From assembly GCA_028284065.1 (NCBI GenBank), contig JANQSJ010000010.1, positions 124,001 through 188,000 of the forward strand: a DNA stretch of 64,000 bases. The letters are read 5' to 3'. The position numbers were made by a program, and so were the translations under genes. The notes below the pieces were generated by a model. It did no database searches. It was not told where the DNA came from and saw only the letters and a program-made list of their open reading frames with translations. Each line of letters starts with the position of its first letter. Positions within the stretch are counted from its first letter, which is position 1. This DNA comes from Parvularculaceae bacterium. GTDB lineage: Bacteria; Pseudomonadota; Alphaproteobacteria; Caulobacterales; Parvularculaceae. Positions 35,504 to 42,710 of this stretch are shown here, piece after piece.

Positions 35504-38242
35504 CTAGCCCCGTCGAATAAGCCTAACGCCGCGCTCATCCCGTACGATCTCGAAGCCATCAGGCACATCAATATCGGTTTTTGTCAGCGAAGTGTCCTCG
35601 ATTCGCTCTTCGGGTTTGTCCGCCGGGGAAAAATAGATAATTCGCTTCCATGCGCGCGCAACGGCCGCGGCGAACAGAAGAATGAGGTCGTTGCGCTTGG
35701 CGAGAGACAAGGCGCGGTCGATTGCGTCGAGTTCACCGGGGATCACTTCAATGGCGGACGGGTCGACGCCGGCGGCGACGAGCGCATCGCGCATCATTTC
35801 AGGAATTTCCCGTGGGCGTCGCCCGCGCAGATCGTCATCTGTGTGGCAGATGTAGATGTCGAATTTCCCCGCTACCGCCTCCGCATTGGCGATGACATCT
35901 TCGTCGCGCCGGTCCCCTGGACAGGTGACGCAGACAATGCGCTTTCCTCTTGGCTCCAGGCGCTCGACAAGGTCCGCCATAGAAGCGATCGCCGCTGCGT
36001 TGTGTCCATAGTCGAGAATGACTCGGAAGCCGTGCTCGTCGAAGACATTCATGCGGCCTGGCGACTGGTAATAGGAGTTGTTGAAGGTCCTTAGGCCTGC
36101 GCGGATCTGGTCGAGGGTCAGTCCGAGGGAATAGGCCATGGCGGCGGCGAACATGGCGTTCTCTACGTTGTGAAGCGCTTTGCCTTCAATGGTCGCCGGG
36201 ATGAGGTGGGTCCAGATTAGCGGGATCTGGTTCTCCTTGTCGTAAAGAACGATCTGCTCGCCATTTGCGCCGCGTTCGAGCACCACAGCTCGCGCCCCAA
36301 GCTTGATATGTTCACGGACCAGCGCGTTGTTCGGATTGCGCGAGACATAGCAGATGTTCTTCGCCGAAGTATGCTCGGCCATTTTCAGCGTGTAGATATT
36401 GTCCGCATTGAGAACGGCTGTGTCGCGCGCCACCTCGACCACGAGGCGCTTTACGCGCGCCAGATCGTCAAGCGTCTCAACGCCGCCAAGACCAAGGTGG
36501 TCGGAACTGACATTCAGGACCGCCCCGACATCGCAATACTGATAGCCGAGCCCGGCCCGGACAATGCCGCCGCGGGCGGTCTCCATCACCGCCATGTCCA
36601 CATCGGGATCCCGCAGCACCATGCTGGCGGCAGTGGGCCCGGTCATGTCGCCCTTGACCGTGACATTGCCGTCAATCGAGACAGCGTCGGTGCTGGTCTG
36701 GCCCACCACATGCCCGGACATTTTCAGGATATGGCCGAGCATGCGTGAAGTCGTCGTCTTCCCATTGGTGCCGGTGAGCGCCGCGATCGGAATACGACTT
36801 GGTTCGCCCGGCGGGAAGAGCATATCCATAACGGCGCCGCCTACGTCGCGCGGCGCGCCTTCAGACGGCGAAATATGCATGCGGATGCCGGGCCCTGCAT
36901 TAATCTCGCAAATCGCCCCTCCGGTCTCGCGGTAGCTTTTCGTTATGTCCGTGGTCAGAAAATCGACCCCGCCGATATCAAGCCCTACAGCCTTGATGGC
37001 GCGCTCGGCCATTAGTCGGTTATCGGGATGAACGACTTCCGTTACGTCGACGGCGGTTCCGCCTGTTGAGAGGTTCGCGGTGCGGCGCAGAAACGCCTCG
37101 CACCCTTCGTCAAGAATGCTGTCGGCCCTCAGATTCTGCGCCGCCAGCATGCGCTCCGCTTCCTTGTCGAGCTCAAGGCGGGTCAACATGTTTTCATGTC
37201 CGACGCCGCGTCGCGGATCTCGGTTTTCAGCGTCGACAAGCGCCTCGATAGTTGAACGCCCATCACCGACGACCCGCGCCGGCACGCGCTTGGCCGCAGC
37301 GACAAGCGAGCCATTGACCACCAACAGACGGTGATCAGCCCCGGGAATCATTTTTTCGACGATTACGCCGCCGCCTTCCGACGCCGCCTTTCCGAACCCG
37401 TCGCAAACGTCATTGTCCGTTTCAAGATTAATGGATACCCCGCGACCATGATTGCCGTCCACAGGCTTGACGACGACGGGGAACCCAATGCGCCGAGCGG
37501 CCGAAACCGCATCCTCCTCGTCGCGCACATACCGTTGTTCCGGCACTGGCAAGCCAAGGTCGTAAAGAAGCTGGGTGCAAAACTCTTTGTCTTTGGCGAT
37601 ATCGACCGCAATCGACGGCGTCTGGCTCGTCAGCGCCGCCTCAATTCTTTTTTGATATTTGCCCTGACCCAATTGGATAAGGCTGTCGTCATTGAGCCTG
37701 ATCCATGGAATATCCCTGGCCTCGGCCGCCTTGACGAGCGCCATCGCCGACGGTCCGAGGCTGCGTCGTGAGGCGAAGGCGAAGAAATCGTCAATTTCGT
37801 CATTGAGGCGAAACTTCCCGTCAGCGCGCGGATCAACGAGCTCAAGCACGATCAGCCGGGCAAGATCACCCGCTTCCAAGCCAATCCGCCGCGTTGCGTA
37901 ACCGAATAACACCTCGCGCACGCCCTCGGCCGCGGTCGGCTCCGAGCGCGCTATGTCCGTCGGCAAAGCTGCGAGTTTTTGCAATGTGAGGGCAACCCGG
38001 GCGATCACTTCGCCGAGATCGCAATCGCGCGCCGTTCGCATCCTTTCGACGAATGACGCGCCATCGGCGGCGACTTCTTTCGCAAGCCCCGGCAGGGCAT
38101 CTAAGAGCGGGTCGATCAGGCGCTCGCTGAAGTCGGCCGCGCACTTTTCAGAATACGCGCCGAGGTCCATCGTGAAACGGATGAGCGCGGTCCGGGAAAA
38201 TACATTCGGCCCCACATAAACCGAGGTCGACAGCAATTTCAT
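35504..38242 (-). CDS. cphA: Cyanophycin synthetase
   Basis: This is a protein of 912 residues. The N-terminal ~200 residues form the family-specific domain. The ATP-grasp region follows (FPVVVKPVDGNHGRGVSI, VEKMIPGADHRLLVVNG), then a Mur-ligase-like half with the P-loop LTGTNGKTTTSRM and DYGHNAAA. Both ATP-using centres look intact, as in CphA1, which adds Asp to the backbone and Arg to its side chain to build cyanophycin. ATG at 38242 has a strong AGGAGGT site 5 bases upstream; the frame extends to 38341 but with no better start. It is followed by the cyanophycinase gene, so polymer synthesis and breakdown share an operon. Confidence 0.95.
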   Translation of the reverse strand: MKLLSTSVYVGPNVFSRTALIRFTMDLGAYSEKCAADFSERLIDPLLDALPGLAKEVAADGASFVERMRTARDCDLGEVIARVALTLQKLAALPTDIARSEPTAAEGVREVLFGYATRRIGLEAGDLARLIVLELVDPRADGKFRLNDEIDDFFAFASRRSLGPSAMALVKAAEARDIPWIRLNDDSLIQLGQGKYQKRIEAALTSQTPSIAVDIAKDKEFCTQLLYDLGLPVPEQRYVRDEEDAVSAARRIGFPVVVKPVDGNHGRGVSINLETDNDVCDGFGKAASEGGGVIVEKMIPGADHRLLVVNGSLVAAAKRVPARVVGDGRSTIEALVDAENRDPRRGVGHENMLTRLELDKEAERMLAAQNLRADSILDEGCEAFLRRTANLSTGGTAVDVTEVVHPDNRLMAERAIKAVGLDIGGVDFLTTDITKSYRETGGAICEINAGPGIRMHISPSEGAPRDVGGAVMDMLFPPGEPSRIPIAALTGTNGKTTTSRMLGHILKMSGHVVGQTSTDAVSIDGNVTVKGDMTGPTAASMVLRDPDVDMAVMETARGGIVRAGLGYQYCDVGAVLNVSSDHLGLGGVETLDDLARVKRLVVEVARDTAVLNADNIYTLKMAEHTSAKNICYVSRNPNNALVREHIKLGARAVVLERGANGEQIVLYDKENQIPLIWTHLIPATIEGKALHNVENAMFAAAMAYSLGLTLDQIRAGLRTFNNSYYQSPGRMNVFDEHGFRVILDYGHNAAAIASMADLVERLEPRGKRIVCVTCPGDRRDEDVIANAEAVAGKFDIYICHTDDDLRGRRPREIPEMMRDALVAAGVDPSAIEVIPGELDAIDRALSLAKRNDLILLFAAAVARAWKRIIYFSPADKPEERIEDTSLTKTDIDVPDGFEIVRDERGVRLIRRG

Positions 38243-38459
38243 GGTGACCTCCTGCCCGCGCGGGCCCGCGCCGGCATAACCGCGCATCGAAAGCGATTTA
38301 TGGTCAGAATGACGCCGACCCTTGCCATAATGTTTCAACAAAGCGGGGGGCCGTCAATTGCTGCGGCGCAGAATATCGGACTTAGACGCCTGGACGCGAT
38401 CATAAATTGGCGGCAAGGAATTCGCTTAATCAAAGCGCTCCGCGCATCAAGGTATCGCC

Positions 38460-39611
38460 ATGGACACCACTGTCGACACCTCAACTATGTCGTCTGTTGA
38501 CGAGCCTTTTCGGCGCCGCCGCGTCGACATTGGAGAGGACCGGACGGGCGCGGCCCGCGGCATCGAGATTCTATCGTTTGGCGGCGCAGGCGCGCGGCCG
38601 AAGGCCTACATACAAGCCGCGCTGCATGCAGATGAATTGCCGGGCATGCTTGTGATACGGCGACTGATCGAGCAATTGTCGATCCATGCAGAGCGGGACG
38701 AAATCGTCGGCGAAATCGTGCTGACGCCGATCGCCAATCCCATCGGTCTGGAGCAGGTCCAGGGCGACTACTTGCAAGGCCGCGTAGAAAGAGGAACGGA
38801 CCGCAATTTCAATCGCGGCTTTCCGGATCTCGGGAGGCTCATCAGCGAGAAAGTCGCCGACAAGCTCAGCGATGATGCGGAAAAGAATGTCCACGTCATT
38901 CGTAAGGCCATGGGCAAAGCGCTCGCCAGAATTGAACCGGCGGACGCCTTCGAGAGGCTGCAACTCACCCTTATTCAGTCCGCCTACGACGCCGACGTGA
39001 TGCTCGATTTGCATGCGGATAATGAGGCGCTGGTGCATCTCTACACTGGCAAGAAACTCTGGCCGGATTTGTCGGACCTCGCCGCCGACATTGATGCGCG
39101 CGCCGTCATGCTGTGTGATTTCGCGGGCGATGCGCCATTCGACGAGGCTTGCGGCGGCCCATGGTGGATCCTTTCTGACGCCTTTCCCGATCTGCCGATC
39201 CCGCCGGCCTGCCTGTCCGCGACCGTGGAGCTGCGGTCCAACAACGACGTCTCAAGCGACTTCGCAGATCGCGACGCCCGCGCGATCCTGCGCTTCCTCA
39301 CGCGACGCGGCTTCATCAAGGGCGAGGTTGGCGCGCCGCCGCGCCTTCTCGGTGTTGTGACGCCGGTAGAAGCCGTTGAGCGATTGAAGGCGCCGTGCGA
39401 AGGCGTCATCGACTACCGCCTGAAGCTCGGCGACAGGGTGCGGAAGGGCGACGTGATCGCTGAAATTGTTCCAGTGCAAGGACATCAGCAGGCGGTTAAG
39501 GCGCCCTTTGACGGCGTACTGTTTGCGCGTCATGACCAAACGTGGGCCTGGACCGGCAAAACGATCGCCAAGGTCGCGCCGAACGCGCTCGAAGACCTCC
39601 CCGATGAATGA
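38460..39611 (+). CDS. Succinylglutamate desuccinylase/aspartoacylase-family zinc hydrolase
   Basis: This is a protein of 383 residues of the M14-like AstE/AspA family. The zinc motif HxxE is in ALHADELPG (H56, E59) and the second His is in LDLHAD (H185). The last ~90 residues (APCEGVIDYRLKLGDRVRKGDVIAEIV) form a lipoyl/biotinyl-like hammerhead, common in this family. It is divergent from the cyanophycin synthetase, 217 bases apart. The family cleaves N-acyl amino acids; given the neighbours, an aspartyl- or arginine-containing amide from cyanophycin breakdown is a reasonable but unproved substrate. No isoaspartyl dipeptidase gene is in the window. Confidence 0.85.
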   Translation: MDTTVDTSTMSSVDEPFRRRRVDIGEDRTGAARGIEILSFGGAGARPKAYIQAALHADELPGMLVIRRLIEQLSIHAERDEIVGEIVLTPIANPIGLEQVQGDYLQGRVERGTDRNFNRGFPDLGRLISEKVADKLSDDAEKNVHVIRKAMGKALARIEPADAFERLQLTLIQSAYDADVMLDLHADNEALVHLYTGKKLWPDLSDLAADIDARAVMLCDFAGDAPFDEACGGPWWILSDAFPDLPIPPACLSATVELRSNNDVSSDFADRDARAILRFLTRRGFIKGEVGAPPRLLGVVTPVEAVERLKAPCEGVIDYRLKLGDRVRKGDVIAEIVPVQGHQQAVKAPFDGVLFARHDQTWAWTGKTIAKVAPNALEDLPDE

Positions 39612-39884
39612 CGCCTTAGCCTTCGTTATGATGCTGGGACTGACATCCTTCATCTAGCGGAGTGGCCGCTCAGCGACGAGGTTTCCCTATCTCCTTGGGC
39701 TATGTTTGCGTTTGGCTCTGACTGCTCGTTCCAACAGTCTTTCCCGGGTAGCGCAATGGAACATCGGATCGGCGGCGCCGGCGGCGCCGGCGGCAGAAGA
39801 GACGCTTAGCGCGCGCCGTTGCAAGGCTCCCTTAGAATTGGCCGCGCATGGTCGTTACCATCCGCGACCTGATTGGGAATAAGC

Positions 39885-40454
39885 CTACTGTAGGTCTTCA
39901 GTCCGCTCGTTCTTAAGACGGATACGGCATACGCCTGCGTACACAAACTCGGCGTCGCCGTTCGGGCGAATAACGCCCGTTCCGTCGATTTCAAGTTCAC
40001 ACCGCGCTTTCGGACCGGCGATAGTCTGATCCAGAAAAACACGTCCTCGCGTCGCGCCGGTGGCCAAATCGACATTGAAGCGGAAGGCGTTGTCGTAGAG
40101 CAAGACCGGATCGGACCCCAGGATCGTTCCCGAAAACACTTGGTGACCTGTATTGACCAGCTTAAACCTTTGGAAGTTCAACCTCGTGCGCGGGTGGTAA
40201 AGCACTTGTCCATGCAAATCTCCTTCGAGGTCGATGATGTCTGTGCTCCGAACGACCTCGCCGGTCCCCGTCGGATTCCTGCTATGCTCGATAGCTTCGC
40301 TGAAGCGATGCACGCCGGTCCCCTTAACGGGGTGATCCTGCGCCTGATCCCAGCGCGGCGAGGACATTGCATGCGCAGGATGCAAGAGGCTGCCGCCGAG
40401 GCAGCCAGCGGCAAGAAGCAAAGCGGTTGTAGCGATCAACTGTTGTTCAGGCAT
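39885..40454 (-). CDS. Exported hypothetical protein
   Basis: This is a protein of 189 residues with a signal peptide (LIATTALLLAAGCLGGSLLHPAHA). The rest looks like a small beta-rich domain (DLEGDLHGQVLYHPRTRLNF, SGTILGSDPVLLYDNAFRFNVD, CELEIDGTGVIRPNGDAEF) with two cysteines, near CELE and GVCRI, that could pair. No family was recognised. The start at 40454 has GGAG about ten bases upstream; ATG 40469 is an alternative. It is divergent from the HTH-TPR regulator gene with ~100 bases between, so that regulator may control it. Confidence 0.65.
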   Translation of the reverse strand: MPEQQLIATTALLLAAGCLGGSLLHPAHAMSSPRWDQAQDHPVKGTGVHRFSEAIEHSRNPTGTGEVVRSTDIIDLEGDLHGQVLYHPRTRLNFQRFKLVNTGHQVFSGTILGSDPVLLYDNAFRFNVDLATGATRGRVFLDQTIAGPKARCELEIDGTGVIRPNGDAEFVYAGVCRIRLKNERTEDLQ

Positions 40455-40555
40455 TTGGTTGTTCTCCATGCAGGCGTCAGCGCCAGCACTTGCATCGCAG
40501 GCGCACGCTCACCCGCTCAACGGACAGGGCCTGCCGTGACCGGCTTTGTCCGCGA

Positions 40556-42208
40556 ATGGCCGACGCCGTGAACGAAACGCCCACCCAACGCAGGCTCGAT
40601 TCTTGGAAGGCGATCGCGCGTTTCCTGGGCAAGAGCGAACGGACCGTGCGACGATGGGAAGCAGACGAAGGCCTGCCGGTCCACCGCCACCGTCATCAAG
40701 CCCAAAGCAGCGTCTTCGCCTTTGAAGACGAGCTGTCGGCATGGCGGCGCTCACGCGCTGAAGGTCAGCCGAGCGCTCCCGCCACCGACGCGCCCAACCC
40801 GGCTGGCGGCGTTGTGGTGCTGCCATTTCAGTTCCTTGGCGCAGATGAGCGGCTTTCCTATTTGGCGCTCGGCTTCACGGATGAACTGATTTCCGATATC
40901 GCCAAGGTCGACGCTATACGGACGATATCTCGCACATCGTCTCTAGCCGTCGCGGAACGCGCCCTGTCGGCGCAGGAAATTCGAACCGTCCTCGGCGTTG
41001 ATCACCTGATCGAAGGCGCTATTCGGCAATCCGGAGATGAATTAAAAATCTCCGTTCAGATTATCTGTTGTTCAGAGGATCGACGCCTTTGGGGTAACGA
41101 ATACACTTCAACGCTGGACGACGTCTTCAGTATACAAGCGAAACTCGCCGCTGCGACGGTAACCGCGTTGAAGCAGCGGCTCAAGCCAGGTCAAGCTGAC
41201 CCTTTCTCCGCGAGGTTCCAAGGCGAGCGGCGAGTATGGGAAATCTTGGTGCGGGCTCGAGTCGAAGCGTTGAGTTGGACCGACCGCGGCATTCGCCGGG
41301 CAATTGGTCTTATTGAGGACAACCTCGTTGCTGTCGGCGCCCACCCTCAGATGTTGGCCGCGGCAGGGCGATATCACCTGTTTCTGCGGGAAACCGGCGT
41401 GGATATGGGACCAGGCCCGCTTGAAGCCGCCGGGCGCTACTTGGAACGCTTGGAAGCCGCGGCGCCTGAACTATCGGAAAAGCGCCACCTTGACGGTTGG
41501 ATCGCCTACCACCGCGGCGCGGTCGACGACGCGATCCGATCCTTACGCCAGGCGGACCTCGCAGCGCCCGATGATCCGGACACTCTATCCCTTCTGACCT
41601 ATTGCTACTTTCTTTCCGGCCTTGACGACCTGGCGACGCCTCTGGTCGAACGACTGCTCGACCTCGATCCTCTGAATCCCCTGAACCACAGTCTAGATGG
41701 TTGCGCCCATCTTTTTGCCGGCCGATTCGATCGCGCCGACGAAGCCTACGAACGGATGTGCGAACTCGACCCATCCAATGTCGTCGGAACGCTGTTCCGC
41801 GTCATGGCGCTATCGCTGAACGGAGACGGCGAACGCGTTACGGCGCTCGTCCATTCAGTCAGCAGCGAGGAGTTAAGCGGCCCGATTGGTCGCGTCTTTC
41901 GGGCCTTTGATCAAGCTGCAAAAGGCCGTTCAGTCGAACACGAGGCCGAGATCGACGCGATCATCGAGCAGTCCACCACAGACATGTTTCCTCGTCTGTT
42001 GGCGCAAGCTTATGGACTATCTGGACAAAAGAGCGAGGCGCTTCACTGGCTAAAGATCGCAGCCAGCCTTGGTCTTTCGAATGCGACGTTTGTTGGCGAA
42101 CGAGATCCGAGCTTCAACGAATTAAACGCAACAGCGGAATTTCAGGAGATAATGAACCGAATGTCGGAGGCGACCCAGAGGCTTCGGAACGAACTCCGCG
42201 AAGCATAA
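40556..42208 (+). CDS. HTH (excisionase-like)-TolB_N/FlgO-like-TPR regulator
   Basis: This is a protein of 550 residues. Residues ~10-65 form an HTH of the excisionase/MerR kind (AIARFLGKSERTVRRWEADEGLPVHRH). A domain often seen with adenylate cyclases and CadC-like regulators follows (VVVLPFQFLGADERLSYLALGFTDELISDIAKV to RRLWGNEYTSTLDDVFSIQ). The C-terminal ~300 residues are TPR-like helices (LDGWIAYHRGAVDDAIRSLRQA, PLNHSLDGCAHLFAGRFDRADEAYERM). No membrane segment and no cyclase domain are seen. It probably acts as a transcription factor with a sensory TPR array. ATG at 40556 avoids an Arg-rich upstream extension. Confidence 0.78.
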   Translation: MADAVNETPTQRRLDSWKAIARFLGKSERTVRRWEADEGLPVHRHRHQAQSSVFAFEDELSAWRRSRAEGQPSAPATDAPNPAGGVVVLPFQFLGADERLSYLALGFTDELISDIAKVDAIRTISRTSSLAVAERALSAQEIRTVLGVDHLIEGAIRQSGDELKISVQIICCSEDRRLWGNEYTSTLDDVFSIQAKLAAATVTALKQRLKPGQADPFSARFQGERRVWEILVRARVEALSWTDRGIRRAIGLIEDNLVAVGAHPQMLAAAGRYHLFLRETGVDMGPGPLEAAGRYLERLEAAAPELSEKRHLDGWIAYHRGAVDDAIRSLRQADLAAPDDPDTLSLLTYCYFLSGLDDLATPLVERLLDLDPLNPLNHSLDGCAHLFAGRFDRADEAYERMCELDPSNVVGTLFRVMALSLNGDGERVTALVHSVSSEELSGPIGRVFRAFDQAAKGRSVEHEAEIDAIIEQSTTDMFPRLLAQAYGLSGQKSEALHWLKIAASLGLSNATFVGERDPSFNELNATAEFQEIMNRMSEATQRLRNELREA

Positions 42209-42710
42209 CACAGCGGGTCCTGTCGATCGTAACGTCTAGGGCCGGCTCAGGAACGGCGATCTTCGGCGCGATGCTGACATCGGTGATGCGGACGCCTGAC
42301 TTTGGCGGCGATCTCGTAGTGGCTTCAAGGGCGCCTGTCACCAGAATTGATGCCGGCTTACGCCATAATTGACTCTTGTGATGGCGCTCCCAACGGAGCG
42401 GTTCTAAAAGGCCGTCTGACAATGTTCAGTATCAATTCAAAGCGGTCGACCACTAACACCTTAGCCGCGTCGATGATGAGATTGCCCATTCCATCCATCT
42501 GCGGGTTGAACACCTTGACCTGGAATGACGATGCAATGCGACGGTGATTCCGGCCGCCAATGACTTCCTTAAGCTCGTAAACTCGACGCAACACTTGAAA
42601 GCGTTAACGAGCGTTACCCTTAAGTTAAATTTACCTGCTTTTTTATCAATTTGAATATTTCCAGCCCGTAACGTCGGCAAGATCGAGCCGGATTAGGGGA
42701 TGAATGAGTT
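42209..42710. other. Intergenic stretch upstream of the subtilase autotransporter
   Basis: 502 bases with no intact gene. On the minus strand (42358-42594) an open frame contains AKVLVVDRFELILNIVRR, faintly like the start of a CheY receiver; it is too degraded to call. Immediately upstream of 42711 the sequence turns AT-rich (42620-42660), a plausible promoter. ATG 42704 opens only a four-codon frame overlapping the real start. Confidence 0.35.

Noticed and set aside
39772-39794. Short GCGGCGCCG tandem repeat
   Set aside because: Only about 2.5 copies of a 9-base GC unit; expected in GC-rich spacer and no function is suggested.
42358-42594. Minus-strand frame with a CheY-like AKVLVVD motif
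   Set aside because: Only about 20 residues look like a receiver start, the acidic pocket and rest of the domain are absent; too weak to call a pseudogene.
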